From: Pectobacterium brasiliense
GTDB taxonomy: Bacteria; Pseudomonadota; Gammaproteobacteria; Enterobacterales; Enterobacteriaceae
Direction: 5' to 3'
Length of the DNA stretch: 64,000 bases
Assembly (NCBI RefSeq): GCF_016950255.1
Contig: NZ_JACGFN010000004.1
Span: forward strand, 10,942 to 74,941
A program made the translations under genes and the position numbers. Position 1 is the first letter of the stretch, and every line of letters begins with the position of its first letter. Of this stretch, positions 38,606 through 50,782 are shown piece after piece. Below the pieces are notes generated by a model, which was given only the letters and a program-made list of their open reading frames with translations, was not told the DNA's origin and made no database searches.

Positions 38606-38690
38606 ATTTTCCCCCTCGCCAGTGAATGATCGCTATGATGGGGCGAAAGGCATTTTCAATACAGGCGCAAAAAATTCATTTTTTTAGCAT

Positions 38691-38760
38691 ACAGATTGTG
38701 TGATATTGCATCTGAATGGTGATTTTTATTTGAATCTGTACTGGTTACTGCTTTGAATCT
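38691..38760. promoter_or_regulatory. Candidate MocR operator: repeats between yjiS-like and yjiR-like genes
   Basis: TTTGAATCT occurs twice in direct orientation (38729-38737 and 38752-38760), 23 bases apart, and ACAGATT at 38691-38697 is the inverse of AATCTGT at 38733-38739. MocR regulators usually bind paired direct repeats near their own promoters, so this is a plausible self-regulatory site. No experimental site is known to me. Confidence 0.45.
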
Positions 38761-38778
38761 TGATAGGGAATGATACTG

Positions 38779-40215
38779 ATGACGCGTTATCAACACCTGG
38801 CTGGGCTGTTAGAACAGCGGATCGAACAAGGGTTGTATCAAAGTGGGGAGCGCCTGCCTTCTGTGCGAGCGCTGAGTGCAGAACATGGTGTGAGCATCAG
38901 TACCGTCCAGCAAGCCTATCATCTGCTGGAAACCCGGCAGTTGATTATGCCGCAGCCGCGTTCGGGATATTTTGTTACGCCGCGTAAGGCAACGCCGCCC
39001 GTACCCGCGCTGACGCGTCCTGCTCAACGCCCGGTTGAGATCACGCAGTGGGAATCGGTGCTGGAGTTGGTGAATGTGCGTCTGGAAACCAACGTGTTGA
39101 AATTTGGCAGCGGAATGCCGGATGTGAGCCAGCCGACCATCAAACCACTGTGGAAAGAGATGGCTCGCCTCTGCCAGTATCAGGATCCCCGGATCTTACA
39201 GTATGACAGCGTATATGGCGTGCCTGCGTTGCGTGAACAGATTGCCCGTCTTACGGTCGACTGCGGCTGCCAGCTGACTCAAGATGATATTGTGATCACG
39301 ACCGGATGTCAGGAAGCCTTATTTGTTGCGGTCCGCGCCGTTTGCCAACCCGGCGACATCGTGGCCGTTGAATCACCCGCTTTTCCGGGTACGATGCAGA
39401 TCCTCCGTGGACTAGATATCAAAGCGATCGAGATCCCAACCGATTCGGTAACGGGGATCAGCCTTGAAGCGTTAAGACTGGCGTTGGATCAGTGGCCGAT
39501 CAAAGCCGTGCTTCTGGTGCCGAGCTGTAACAACCCGCTTGGCTTCATCATGCCTGACGCCCGCAAGAAATCGCTGGTGACGCTGGCGCAGCATTTTGAT
39601 ATCGCGATTATTGAAGATGATGCCTATGGCGAGCTGGCTTATGAATATCCGCGTCCCCGCGCGATAAAATCATTTGATGAAGATGGGCGTGTACTGTTGT
39701 GCAGTTCGTTTTCAAAGAATCTGGCACCCGGTTTGCGCGTTGGCTGGATCGCCCCGGGGCGCTATCTGGAACGCGTGATCCATACAAAATACATCAGTAC
39801 GGGATCGACGGTGGTACAGCCCCAGCTAGCCGTGGCGGAATTTATTCGTAACGGACACTATCAGCCTCATCTACGCCGTATGCGTGCTCAGTACAAGGCT
39901 AATCTGGATACGTTTACCTGCTGGGTTCGTGAGTATTTTCCGTCCAATATTTGTGTGAGTCGCCCGCAAGGTGGCTTTCTGATGTGGATTGAACTGCCTG
40001 AATATTTTGATTCGCTCAAGCTCAGCCGTGAGGTCAGAAAAGCGGGCATACAGATAGCTGCGGGTTCGCTCTTCTCCGCCTCGGGAAAATACCGTAATTG
40101 TCTTCGGCTCAATTATGCCAATCGCTTCACGGAAGAGATGAGGGAAGGGCTGCGCATCGTGGGGAGTGAAATCGCGAAGATGATGCACACGTTTCCTGAC
40201 CAGAACGTAACCTGA
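38779..40215 (+). CDS. MocR-type transcription regulator with aminotransferase-like domain, YjiR-like
   Basis: A 478-residue fusion. The N-terminal GntR-type winged helix covers residues 1-75 (LPSVRALSAEHGVSISTVQQAY, then PRSGYFV). It is followed by a fold-type I PLP domain with the pyridine-ring aspartate in EDDAYGELAYEYPRPR and the PLP lysine in LLCSSFSKNLAPGLRVGW. These are regulators that sense PLP or an amino compound rather than metabolic aminotransferases. Close in sequence to remembered E. coli YjiR. An ATG at 38770 is also in frame, but the one at 38779 has the better-spaced AGGGA and matches MTRYQHLA. Confidence 0.9.
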   Translation: MTRYQHLAGLLEQRIEQGLYQSGERLPSVRALSAEHGVSISTVQQAYHLLETRQLIMPQPRSGYFVTPRKATPPVPALTRPAQRPVEITQWESVLELVNVRLETNVLKFGSGMPDVSQPTIKPLWKEMARLCQYQDPRILQYDSVYGVPALREQIARLTVDCGCQLTQDDIVITTGCQEALFVAVRAVCQPGDIVAVESPAFPGTMQILRGLDIKAIEIPTDSVTGISLEALRLALDQWPIKAVLLVPSCNNPLGFIMPDARKKSLVTLAQHFDIAIIEDDAYGELAYEYPRPRAIKSFDEDGRVLLCSSFSKNLAPGLRVGWIAPGRYLERVIHTKYISTGSTVVQPQLAVAEFIRNGHYQPHLRRMRAQYKANLDTFTCWVREYFPSNICVSRPQGGFLMWIELPEYFDSLKLSREVRKAGIQIAAGSLFSASGKYRNCLRLNYANRFTEEMREGLRIVGSEIAKMMHTFPDQNVT

Positions 40216-40231
40216 TTATTGTAAAGGAAGG

Positions 40232-40264
40232 GCCGATACGGGTAAGGATAAGCCCCGTATCGGC
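40232..40264. terminator. Hairpin after the yjiR-like gene
   Basis: Perfect 11-base arms GCCGATACGGG / CCCGTATCGGC around an 11-base loop, 17 bases after the stop. No T run follows on the plus strand, so it may stabilise the 3' end rather than terminate. The rest of the gap to thiH holds no gene. Confidence 0.5.
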
Positions 40265-40494
40265 GGGTTGATGTGCAGAGCCGATAAGTAGCAAACGGCT
40301 CTGGCCAACAAGCTCCGTAATCATGCTCAGGCTTGCCAACGACGCTACTGTATTACTCAGCGAATGCCGTGACGATAGGCCGAATGTCATGTTGCGCGGC
40401 GCTATCCTGAGAATGTTGCCTTCCGTGTAATTCTCATTTCGGCTTGCGAGTCGCGTCCCAAATCAGGCGTATCGCTGTCTTATCTGTTCAGTAA

Positions 40495-41616
40495 CTATCT
40501 GCCCAAATAACCGTCCCAGTCTTTCCACACGGGTTGGAGACCTGCGCGTATGATGGCCTGCGCCACGTCTTCAGGGCGCCGCGAGTCATGCGGTGAAAAC
40601 TGTTCCAGTTCCGGATGGTCGTCGGCGTAGCCACCTGGCTGGGTTTTAGAAAATGCGCTGACGTTGTTAATCGCGATAGGAATGGCATGATCGCGGAAGA
40701 AAGGCGACTCACGCGTGGAAAGCGACAGTTCAATATCCGGCGACAGCAATCGGAATGCGCAAATCACCTGCATGAGCTGCGCTTCATCCATAATCGACGC
40801 CGGTTCAATGCCGCCCGCACAGGGGCGCAGGCGCGGGAACGAGATAGAATACCGGCTCTGCCAATAGCTCTGCTGTAAGTGCAGCAGGTGTTCCGCCACC
40901 ATGTAGCAGTCGGTGCGCCAGCTATTGGACAGGCCGATTAAGGCACCCAGCCCGATCTTGTCGATCCCCGCACGACCCAATCGATCCGGTGTGGCGAGTC
41001 GCCAGTGGAAATCCTGCTTTTGTCCTTTTAGATGGTGCAACTGGTAGGTCGCCGGATGATAGGTTTCCTGATAGACCATCACGCCATCCAGACCCAGTGC
41101 TTTTAATTCGGCGTACTCGTCCTGCGACAAGGGCTGAACTTCAATCATCAGCGAACTAAAGAGCGGTCGGATCAGCGGAAAGACGCGACGAAAATAATCC
41201 ATGCCTACTTTACGCTGGTGCTCGCCGGTCACGAGCAACAGGTGTTCAAACCCCAGTTCCTTGATAGCGGCGCATTCACGCAGGATCTCCGCTTCATCCA
41301 GCGTTTTTCGCTTGATGTGGTTACTCATCGAAAAGCCGCAGTAGGTACAGTCGTTGGAGCACAGATTGGACAGATACAGCGGGACATAGAAGCTTACCGT
41401 ATTGCCGAAACGCTGTCGGGTAAGCTGCTGTGCCCGCTGAGCTAGCGGTTCCAGATAGGCACTGGCGGCAGGTGAAATGAGCGCCATAAAATCGTCACGC
41501 GTCAGGTGTGGGACAGCAAGCGCTCGTTCAACATCACGTGCGGTTTTTCCGTTGATGCGCAGCGTCAGGTCATCCCAGTCGAGCTGTTCCCAGACGGTTT
41601 GGAAATCGACGTTCAT
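40495..41616 (-). CDS. thiH: 2-iminoacetate synthase (radical SAM)
   Basis: A 373-residue enzyme (E. coli 377). The iron-sulfur cysteines of a radical SAM protein are Cys86, Cys90 and Cys93 in LCSNDCTYCGFS. It cleaves tyrosine to dehydroglycine (2-iminoacetate) and p-cresol for thiazole formation with ThiG, ThiS and ThiF. The start overlaps the thiG stop by one base (TAATG), and it is the last gene of thiCEFSGH. Confidence 0.97.
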   Translation of the reverse strand: MNVDFQTVWEQLDWDDLTLRINGKTARDVERALAVPHLTRDDFMALISPAASAYLEPLAQRAQQLTRQRFGNTVSFYVPLYLSNLCSNDCTYCGFSMSNHIKRKTLDEAEILRECAAIKELGFEHLLLVTGEHQRKVGMDYFRRVFPLIRPLFSSLMIEVQPLSQDEYAELKALGLDGVMVYQETYHPATYQLHHLKGQKQDFHWRLATPDRLGRAGIDKIGLGALIGLSNSWRTDCYMVAEHLLHLQQSYWQSRYSISFPRLRPCAGGIEPASIMDEAQLMQVICAFRLLSPDIELSLSTRESPFFRDHAIPIAINNVSAFSKTQPGGYADDHPELEQFSPHDSRRPEDVAQAIIRAGLQPVWKDWDGYLGR

Positions 41617-42398
41617 TACTTTGTCCCTTCTGTTTGCCGATGAAGAAAACCGGTGAGCGGGCTGGTGGCGCTGGCGACAAACTGCTTACTTCCCAGCCCG
41701 GCCTGACAAGCAAGCCCTCCGGCATCGACTGCCAGCCGAAATGCGTGTGCCATCGCTACGGGATCGCGAGCAACGGCGATGGCCGTGTTGACCAGAACGG
41801 CATCGGCTCCCATTTCCAGCGCATCAGCCGCATGGCTGGGGGCGCCAATACCCGCATCGACAATCACTGGAACGCGCGCCTGTTCGATGATGATGCGGAG
41901 AAAGTCACGCGTTTGCAGTCCCTGATTGGAGCCAATCGGTGCGCCCAGCGGCATCACCGCCGCGCAGCCGACTTCTTCCAGCCGTTTGCATAGTACCGGG
42001 TCGGCACCGCAGTAGGGCAGTACCGTGAATCCCTCTTTTACCAGCTGTTCGGCGGCCTTCAGGGTTTCGATAGGGTCGGGCAGCAGGTATTTCACATCGG
42101 GATGAATTTCCAGTTTCAGCCAGCGAGTGCCCAGCGCTTCACGTGCCAGCCGGGCCGCAAAAATGGCTTCGTCTGCGGTTTTGGCACCTGACGTATTCGG
42201 CAGCAGCTTAATGCCGAGCTGGCGTAGCGGGGCAAGAATGGCATCGTTGCCGCCGTTCAGGTCAACGCGTTTCATCGCCATGGTCACCAACTGAGAGCCG
42301 GAAGCTTCAAGCGCTGCCAGCATCAGTTCTGGCGTAGAGAATTTCCCGGTGCCAGTCAGCAGCCGTGAAGTGAATGTCGTATCGGCAATGTGCAGCAT
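41616..42398 (-). CDS. thiG: Thiazole synthase
   Basis: A 260-residue TIM-barrel protein (E. coli 256). It condenses deoxyxylulose phosphate, dehydroglycine and ThiS thiocarboxylate to thiazole phosphate. The Schiff-base lysine lies in [10 protein letters not shown], and the phosphate-binding strands [25 protein letters not shown] are split across residues 185-210. The frame is open to 42440 inside thiS, but the ATG at 42398, after AGGATGAC, gives the family start. It begins 1 base after the end of thiS. Confidence 0.96.
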   Translation of the reverse strand: MLHIADTTFTSRLLTGTGKFSTPELMLAALEASGSQLVTMAMKRVDLNGGNDAILAPLRQLGIKLLPNTSGAKTADEAIFAARLAREALGTRWLKLEIHPDVKYLLPDPIETLKAAEQLVKEGFTVLPYCGADPVLCKRLEEVGCAAVMPLGAPIGSNQGLQTRDFLRIIIEQARVPVIVDAGIGAPSHAADALEMGADAVLVNTAIAVARDPVAMAHAFRLAVDAGGLACQAGLGSKQFVASATSPLTGFLHRQTEGTK

Positions 42399-42399
42399 G

Positions 42400-42600
42400 T
42401 CATCCTCCCGCGATGGCCTGAAAAAGCAAAATATCATCACCGTCCTGCACCTGATGCTGCGACCAGGTGGCGTGCGGGATAATGGTCTGGTTGATGGCTA
42501 ACGCTGTGCCAGGCTGGAGCCGATTGATCTGGCTCAGCAGCGCCTCAACCGTGATGGCCTCTGGAAATTCAAAAGGCTCATCATTCAGCGTGATTCTCAT
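42400..42600 (-). CDS. thiS: Thiamine sulfur carrier protein ThiS
   Basis: A 66-residue ubiquitin-fold protein ending in the required Gly-Gly (QAIAGG), the site of adenylation by ThiF and thiocarboxylation. The frame is open to 42657, but the ATG at 42600 overlapping the thiF stop (ATGA) gives the family start MRITLNDEP. Placed between thiF and thiG as in E. coli. Confidence 0.97.
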   Translation of the reverse strand: MRITLNDEPFEFPEAITVEALLSQINRLQPGTALAINQTIIPHATWSQHQVQDGDDILLFQAIAGG

Positions 42601-43376
42601 ACTGCTCCCCCGCATACCGGGCAATGGGGTGCGCGCGTGAGCTGGAGTGTGTTCCAACTTTGCTGTTTGCCATTGAACATTCTCAGCTTGCCGTCCAACG
42701 CGGATGGCATACCGGCTAGCAGCTTGATCGCTTCCAGTGCCTGAAGTGTGCCAATCACGCCGACCACCGGGCCCAGCACGCCTGCGGTACGGCAGTTGCG
42801 CTGTGGCTCCGCCGTATCGGGATACAGGCAGGCGTAGCAGCCAGCGTGATAAGGCGGCCTGAAGACGGCGAGCTGACCACTGAAGCCGACGGCGCTCCCA
42901 CTGATGAGCGGTTTGCCTGTGCTAAAACAGGCGGCGTTAACCGCATGGCGAGTGGTCATGTTATCGCTGCAATCCAACACCAGATCGACGCGGCTAACGG
43001 CGCGGTGTAACGCGTCACCGCTGAGCCTCTCGGTAATCGCAATCGCTTCTGAGTTCGGGTTTAACGCCTGTAGCTGACGCTGGGCCAGCACGGCTTTGGG
43101 CTTGTCGGTATCGCTGGTGCGATACAGAATCTGGCGTTGCAGGTTGCTGATATGCAGTGAGTCATCGTCGGCAAGCAGCAGCGTGCCAATCCCTGCGGCT
43201 GCCAGATAGAGCGAGGCGGGAGCCCCCAGTCCACCCAGCCCCACCAGCAGAACGCGGGCGGCTTTGAGCTTCTCCTGACCGTCCGGGCCAATATCTTCCA
43301 GCATCAGCTGACGGCTGTAGCGCATGAACTCGCTATCGCTCAGTCCGGCAGACGTTGTATGGGGATTCGTTACCAT
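42597..43376 (-). CDS. thiF: ThiS adenylyltransferase
   Basis: A 259-residue E1-like enzyme (E. coli 251). The nucleotide-binding loop is GLGGLGAPAS near residue 45, with R-Q near SNLQRQIL, DCSDN near 125, and zinc cysteines CYACLYP and CPVCGG. The cysteine in RNCRTAGV corresponds to the one that forms an acyl-disulfide with ThiS in E. coli. The frame is open to a TTG at 43397; the ATG at 43376 is preferred because GGGAGG lies 9 bases before it. Confidence 0.94.
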   Translation of the reverse strand: MVTNPHTTSAGLSDSEFMRYSRQLMLEDIGPDGQEKLKAARVLLVGLGGLGAPASLYLAAAGIGTLLLADDDSLHISNLQRQILYRTSDTDKPKAVLAQRQLQALNPNSEAIAITERLSGDALHRAVSRVDLVLDCSDNMTTRHAVNAACFSTGKPLISGSAVGFSGQLAVFRPPYHAGCYACLYPDTAEPQRNCRTAGVLGPVVGVIGTLQALEAIKLLAGMPSALDGKLRMFNGKQQSWNTLQLTRAPHCPVCGGAV

Positions 43377-43377
43377 G

Positions 43378-46043
<2,666 letters not shown>

Positions 46044-46095
46044 TCAGAGCAGGTATGTGGGAATACGCAGCCTTGGGCTCAATAGAGGTGCATTA

Positions 46096-46237
46096 CTCTT
46101 GTTCCCTTCGCAGGTATTAACCCGATCAGGTTCCGCGGATCCCGAATTAACGGTCTCAGCCTGTGCGCTCATAAGTTTCGTTATAACGATTGATTTCGTA
46201 AAACAAAACACGAGCACGCTAGGCACTCCGACAAGAT
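46096..46237 (-). promoter_or_regulatory. TPP riboswitch of the thi operon
   Basis: On the minus strand the conserved aptamer parts read GGAGTGCC, AGGCTGAGA, ACCTGATCGGGTTAATACC and TGCGAAGGGAACAAG, in order, closed by a P1 helix TCTTGT / ACAAGA. The P3 arm between GGAGTGCC and GGCTGAGA is long (about 60 bases) compared with the short E. coli thiC arm. Located about 125 bases before thiC. With the promoter below it accounts for the 391-base gap. Confidence 0.95.
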
Positions 46238-46273
46238 ATGCCCGTCTCTTAAACGGGCCAATAAAACCCCTAC

Positions 46274-46302
46274 ACTGTATGTCGGCAAAACGCGGATGTC
46301 AA
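46274..46302 (-). promoter_or_regulatory. thi operon promoter
   Basis: On the minus strand, -35 TTGACA (46302-46297) and -10 TACAGT (46279-46274), 17 bases apart. It would start transcription near 46267, about 30 bases before the riboswitch. Confidence 0.75.
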
Positions 46303-46362
46303 AGCGTGCCGCTTTTGCTTTTACACTGTGTGATGATGTCCTGAAATAACGTCAAATGACGG

Positions 46363-46824
46363 CTATTTGTCGTAAACCTGCTGAATCATTCTGTCTTCTA
46401 ACGTAAAACGTTCCTCCAGCGCTTCGCCGACGTGGGAAAGTGCCTGCTGGAATTCGAGGCAGTTATCATGGTCGATGGCTGCCGCCAGATGGCTATCGTA
46501 AAACGTCATAATTTGCTGCGTGTTATTTTGCAGGGCGAGGTCGAGCTGGGTGGAAAGCGCTAATACTTGTTCGCTGTGCGTCGCTGCTTCATGCAGCATT
46601 TTTTCGTATAAATGAAAGTGGCCGGTAGAAAGATAGTCCACCAGATTTTGGCAAAAATTATCCAATGCCTCTTCATCCAGAAGAGAAAGCGTTTCTTTAT
46701 TCGGCTTGATGCCAACCAGATGATAGTAAGCCACCAGAAGCTGCTTACGCGCTTGTAGCCATTGGTCGATTAACGCATTATTGCCACCAACGTATTCAGT
46801 TAGACTTTGTAGCTGGTTTAGCAT
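46363..46824 (-). CDS. rsd: Anti-sigma-70 factor Rsd
   Basis: A 153-residue mostly helical protein (E. coli 158). It matches the family start MLNQLQSLTE and the AIDHDNCLEFQQALSHVGEALE segment near the C-terminus. Rsd binds sigma-70 region 4 and favours alternative sigma factors in stationary phase; it also interacts with HPr/SpoT in E. coli. Divergent from nudC and near the thi promoter, the E. coli arrangement. Confidence 0.95.
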   Translation of the reverse strand: MLNQLQSLTEYVGGNNALIDQWLQARKQLLVAYYHLVGIKPNKETLSLLDEEALDNFCQNLVDYLSTGHFHLYEKMLHEAATHSEQVLALSTQLDLALQNNTQQIMTFYDSHLAAAIDHDNCLEFQQALSHVGEALEERFTLEDRMIQQVYDK

Positions 46825-46932
46825 TGTTGACTCCGTGAACGGTAAGAAATAACTGAAATCCCAGTTATAAAACTTATGTAATCACTCTGAATGTAAAATG
46901 CCAGTGAAGTGGCAGTGGAGCAATAAAAAGAT

Positions 46933-47715
46933 ATGGAACAGACGCTAAAAGGTGATGAAACCGGCTGGTGGGTGGTTAGCGACGCGGTACAAATCTGGCT
47001 CCCTCAGGGAGAATTGCCGCGCGGAACGGCTACGGCGTGGTCGTTGCAGGGGAAAACGGCTCGCCAAATCGGTGAATGGCAAGGACTGCCTGTCTGGTTG
47101 GTCTGTCAGGGACGGGATTCCGATATGGCATCGGTTCGCCAGTTGCTCGATCAGGACGTAGGCTTATTCCAACTGGCGGGGCGAGGCGTACAGCTGGCTG
47201 AATTCTATCGCTCTCATCGTTTTTGCGGTTATTGCGGCCATGAAATGGTGCGGAGTAAAACGGAGCTGGCGTGCTTATGTCACCACTGCAAAGAGCGCTA
47301 TTATCCGCAGATCGCGCCTTGCATCATCGTCGCGATTCGCCGTGGCGAGGAAATTTTGCTGGCACAACACAATCGGCATCGCGGAAACATGTACACCGTG
47401 CTGGCTGGGTTTGTCGAAGTGGGCGAAACGCTGGAGCAGACGGTTGTGCGTGAGGTGATGGAAGAGAGCCAGATTCAGATAAAAAACCTGCGCTATGTGA
47501 GTTCACAGCCTTGGCCATTCCCACATTCACTGATGATGGCGTTTATGGCCGACTATGCAGGCGGCGAAATCAAGCATGACCCGAAAGAACTGCGTGACGC
47601 GGGTTGGTTCCGCTATGACCAACTCCCGCAGTTGCCTCCGCCGGGTACCGTGGCGCGTCGGCTTATCGAAGATACGGTGGTCCTGTGCCGCGCTTATCAC
47701 GAGAACGAAGGCTGA
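46933..47715 (+). CDS. nudC: NADH pyrophosphatase / NAD-RNA decapping hydrolase NudC
   Basis: A 260-residue Nudix enzyme (E. coli 257). The zinc site is Cys98, Cys101, Cys116 and Cys119 (FCGYCG ... CLCHHC), the same positions as in E. coli. The Nudix box runs from Gly159 to Ile181 with the metal-binding R-E-V-M-E-E intact, but the glycine of EExG is Gln180 here (EESQI). The NudC-specific SQPWPFPHS segment is present. It removes NAD caps from RNA 5' ends and hydrolyses NADH. First of a likely nudC-hemE-nfi-yjaG unit. Confidence 0.95.
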   Translation: MEQTLKGDETGWWVVSDAVQIWLPQGELPRGTATAWSLQGKTARQIGEWQGLPVWLVCQGRDSDMASVRQLLDQDVGLFQLAGRGVQLAEFYRSHRFCGYCGHEMVRSKTELACLCHHCKERYYPQIAPCIIVAIRRGEEILLAQHNRHRGNMYTVLAGFVEVGETLEQTVVREVMEESQIQIKNLRYVSSQPWPFPHSLMMAFMADYAGGEIKHDPKELRDAGWFRYDQLPQLPPPGTVARRLIEDTVVLCRAYHENEG

Positions 47716-47863
47716 CGTGGTAGTATTGACGTCATGAATGGCTCGCGTACACCGCGCACCTGCGTCATAGCGTATTCGCTTCATAAAGCGTTCGCCTTAT
47801 AACGCATCCGTTTCATCACATCTATCCGGTGTAGAACCGCCGTGAGGTTGAAAGGAAAAGAAC

Positions 47864-48928
47864 ATGACTGATCTGAAAAACGATCGCTATTTGCGGGCGT
47901 TATTACGCCAACCCGTTGACGTCACTCCAGTGTGGATGATGCGTCAGGCGGGGCGTTATCTGCCGGAATATAAGGCAACGCGCGCGCAGGCGGGTGATTT
48001 TATGTCGCTGTGTAAAAACGCAGAGCTGGCTTGTGAAGTCACGTTACAACCTTTACGGCGCTATGCGCTGGATGCGGCGATCCTGTTCTCCGATATCCTG
48101 ACTATCCCTGATGCGATGGGCTTAGGTCTCTATTTTGAAACAGGGGAAGGCCCACGCTTTCAGTCTCCGATCACGTCTCATGCCGATGTGGTTAACCTGC
48201 CGGTTCCCGATCCAGAGCAGGAACTCGGTTATGTGATGAACGCGGTGCGGACGATTCGTAAAAATCTCGCCGGGGAAGTGCCGCTGATTGGTTTCTCGGG
48301 CAGCCCGTGGACGCTGGCGACCTATATGGTTGAAGGCGGTAGCAGCAAAGCGTTTACCGTCATCAAGAAAATGATGTTCGCCGAGCCTAAAACGCTACAC
48401 CTGTTGCTGGATAAACTGGCTAATAGCGTCATTCTCTATCTCAACGCGCAGATTCGTGCGGGGGCGCAGGCGGTGATGGTATTCGATACCTGGGGCGGCG
48501 CGCTGAGCGGGCGTGACTACAAGGAATTCTCCCTGCATTACATGCATAAGATTGTTGATGGTTTACAGCGCGAGAATGAAGGCCGCCGTGTGCCGGTGAC
48601 GCTCTTCACCAAAGGTGGAGGCCAGTGGCTGGAAGCGATGGCAGAAACAGGCTGCGACGCGTTGGGGCTGGACTGGACGAGCGATATTGCCGATGCACGC
48701 CGTCGCGTAGGCGATAAAGTCGCGCTACAGGGAAATATGGATCCGTCGATGCTGTATGCCGATCCGGCACGGATCGAGCAGGAAGTGGCATCGATCCTGG
48801 CTGGATTTGGGCAAGGCAATGGCCATGTTTTCAATCTGGGTCACGGCATTCATCAGGATGTGCCGCCGGAGCATGCAGGCGTGTTTGTTGAGGCCGTCCA
48901 TCGCTTGTCTCGCCCTTATCACGCATGA
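47864..48928 (+). CDS. hemE: Uroporphyrinogen decarboxylase
   Basis: A 354-residue enzyme (E. coli 354). The N-terminal signature [15 protein letters not shown] is at about residues 22-36, and the second signature [16 protein letters not shown] near 143. It removes four acetate carboxyls from uroporphyrinogen III to give coproporphyrinogen III in heme synthesis. The Shine-Dalgarno AAAGGAAAAG precedes the ATG. It ends 15 bases before nfi. Confidence 0.98.
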   Translation: MTDLKNDRYLRALLRQPVDVTPVWMMRQAGRYLPEYKATRAQAGDFMSLCKNAELACEVTLQPLRRYALDAAILFSDILTIPDAMGLGLYFETGEGPRFQSPITSHADVVNLPVPDPEQELGYVMNAVRTIRKNLAGEVPLIGFSGSPWTLATYMVEGGSSKAFTVIKKMMFAEPKTLHLLLDKLANSVILYLNAQIRAGAQAVMVFDTWGGALSGRDYKEFSLHYMHKIVDGLQRENEGRRVPVTLFTKGGGQWLEAMAETGCDALGLDWTSDIADARRRVGDKVALQGNMDPSMLYADPARIEQEVASILAGFGQGNGHVFNLGHGIHQDVPPEHAGVFVEAVHRLSRPYHA

Positions 48929-48943
48929 TTCACAGGAGGTGAT

Positions 48944-49633
48944 GTGATTGATACACAACGGCTGCGGGCTGAACAGTTGGCCCGCGCTTCTGATGTGATT
49001 CGGCACGACGATGTACCTTTTGAGCAGCCCGCGTTTATCGCGGGTGCGGATGTTGGCTTTGAGCAAGAAGGCTCAGTAACCCGCGCGGCGATTGCGGTAA
49101 TGCGCTATCCTTCGTTGGAACTGATAGAATACAAGATTGCGCGTATCAGCACGACAATGCCTTATATCCCCGGTTTTCTTTCGTTTCGTGAATGCCCTGG
49201 GCTACTCGCCGCGTGGGCGTTGCTTGAACAGAAACCGGATCTGCTGTTTGTCGACGGGCATGGGATTTCCCACCCGCGTCGTCTCGGCGTTGCCAGCCAT
49301 TTTGGTCTGCTAGTTGATGTTCCGACGATTGGCGTGGCGAAAAGTCGACTTTGTGGCCGATTTGAGCCATTGGCGGAGGGCGTTGGCAGCCAGCAGCCGT
49401 TACTGGATAAGGGTGAGCAGATTGGCTGGGTATGGCGTAGCAAAGCGCGCTGTAATCCGCTGTTTGTGGCGACGGGGCATCGAGTCAGTCAGGATAGTGC
49501 ATTGCACTGGGTACAATCTTGTATGCGCGGCTACCGTTTACCGGAACCGACTCGTTGGGCCGATGCTGTCGCATCAAATCGTCCCGCATTTGTGCGTTGG
49601 CAACGGCAGCAAGCCGCTAACGTATTGTCGTAA
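48944..49633 (+). CDS. nfi: Endonuclease V
   Basis: A 229-residue enzyme (E. coli 223). It nicks DNA one base 3' of deoxyinosine. The metal-binding aspartate is in AGADVGFE near residue 35, the wedge motif is [12 protein letters not shown] near 72-83, and [13 protein letters not shown] near 103 holds a further catalytic acidic residue. The start is a GTG with a near-perfect AGGAGGT 8 bases upstream; no better ATG exists. Downstream of hemE as in E. coli. Confidence 0.96.
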   Translation: MIDTQRLRAEQLARASDVIRHDDVPFEQPAFIAGADVGFEQEGSVTRAAIAVMRYPSLELIEYKIARISTTMPYIPGFLSFRECPGLLAAWALLEQKPDLLFVDGHGISHPRRLGVASHFGLLVDVPTIGVAKSRLCGRFEPLAEGVGSQQPLLDKGEQIGWVWRSKARCNPLFVATGHRVSQDSALHWVQSCMRGYRLPEPTRWADAVASNRPAFVRWQRQQAANVLS

Positions 49634-49710
49634 AACTTTAGGAATTCAGGCATAGGGCGTCACTGTGATTTCAGGTACACTGCCGTCCGTCGCCGTTAAT
49701 GAGCATAAAA

Positions 49711-50301
49711 ATGTTACGTAACCCCATTCATTTACGTCTGGAAAAACTGGCGAGCTGGCAACATGTCACTTTCATGGCATGTCTTTGTGAACGTATGTAT
49801 CCAAATTACCACGAATTTTGTCGTCAAACAGAATTCGGCGACGCGATGGTTTACCGTCGTATTCTCGATCTGGTATGGGAAACATTGGTTGTTAAAGATG
49901 CGAAGGTCAATTTCGATAGCCAGTTGGAAAAGTTGGAAGAAGCGGTTCCCGCTGCGGAAGATTACGATCTTTACGGCGTCTACCCGGCTATTGATGCCTG
50001 TATCGCACTGGGCGAGCTGATTCATTCGCGCTTAAGCGGTGAAACGCTGGAACATGCGATAGCGATTAGCGAAACGTCTATCCGCACGGTTGCCATGCTG
50101 GAAATGACGCAGGCAGGCAAAGAAATGACCGACGATGAGCTCAAGGTTTTGCCTGCAATTGAAGAAGAATGGGACATCCAATGGGAGATTTTTCGCCTGT
50201 TGGCGGCCTGCGAAGAACGCGATATTGAGCTGATCAAAGGGCTCCGTTCCGATCTGCGCGAGGCCGGAAGTAGTAACATCGGGATAAATTTGCATCAATA
50301 A
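49711..50301 (+). CDS. yjaG: DUF416 protein YjaG
   Basis: A 196-residue protein (E. coli length) of unknown function in family DUF416. Conserved parts include SWQHVTFMACLCERMYPNY near the N-terminus and EWDIQWEIFRLLA with EERDIELIKGLR near the end. It is predicted all-helical and cytosolic. An in-frame ATG four codons upstream (49699) is possible; 49711 is chosen on the family start and length. Confidence 0.93.
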   Translation: MLRNPIHLRLEKLASWQHVTFMACLCERMYPNYHEFCRQTEFGDAMVYRRILDLVWETLVVKDAKVNFDSQLEKLEEAVPAAEDYDLYGVYPAIDACIALGELIHSRLSGETLEHAIAISETSIRTVAMLEMTQAGKEMTDDELKVLPAIEEEWDIQWEIFRLLAACEERDIELIKGLRSDLREAGSSNIGINLHQ

Positions 50302-50505
50302 CGCGATAAAACGTGATTTAAGGCCTGAAATGGCCTGTCTTAAGGCTTCACATTCGCACCCTGTCTGGTCTACATTTGGGGGGCGTAAAAAAAGTGGCTG
50401 TCGGTGCGTGTATGCAGGAGAGTGCTATTACACCCTGAAACGGGAAAGGGCATATCCGTCGCACTCGATGCTTAGCAAGCGATAAACACACTGTAAGGAT
50501 AACTT

Positions 50506-50778
50506 ATGAATAAGACTCAACTGATTGATGTAATTGCGGACAAAGCTGATCTGTCAAAAGCACAGGCTAAAGCAGCTCTGGAATCAACTTTGGCGGCAAT
50601 TACCGAGTCTCTGAAAGAAGGTGATGCAGTACAATTAGTTGGTTTTGGTACGTTTAAAGTGAACCATCGTAATGAGCGCACTGGCCGCAACCCACAAACC
50701 GGTAAAGAAATCAAAATCGCTGCTGCCAACGTGCCAGCATTTGTTTCTGGCAAGGCTCTGAAAGACGCTGTTAAATAA
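50506..50778 (+). CDS. hupA: DNA-binding protein HU-alpha
   Basis: A 90-residue histone-like protein. The dimerisation helices occupy residues 1-40, and the DNA-binding arms follow ([20 protein letters not shown] with the Pro tip near residue 63). HU bends and compacts DNA and acts in initiation and recombination. Strong ribosome binding site TAAGGAT. Its terminator lies inside the start of the next ORF. Confidence 0.98.
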   Translation: MNKTQLIDVIADKADLSKAQAKAALESTLAAITESLKEGDAVQLVGFGTFKVNHRNERTGRNPQTGKEIKIAAANVPAFVSGKALKDAVK

Positions 50779-50782
50779 GCCC

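Noticed and set aside
40127..40390. 87-codon minus-strand frame after the yjiR-like gene
   Set aside because: It overlaps the end of a conserved gene and a hairpin, with no start signals.
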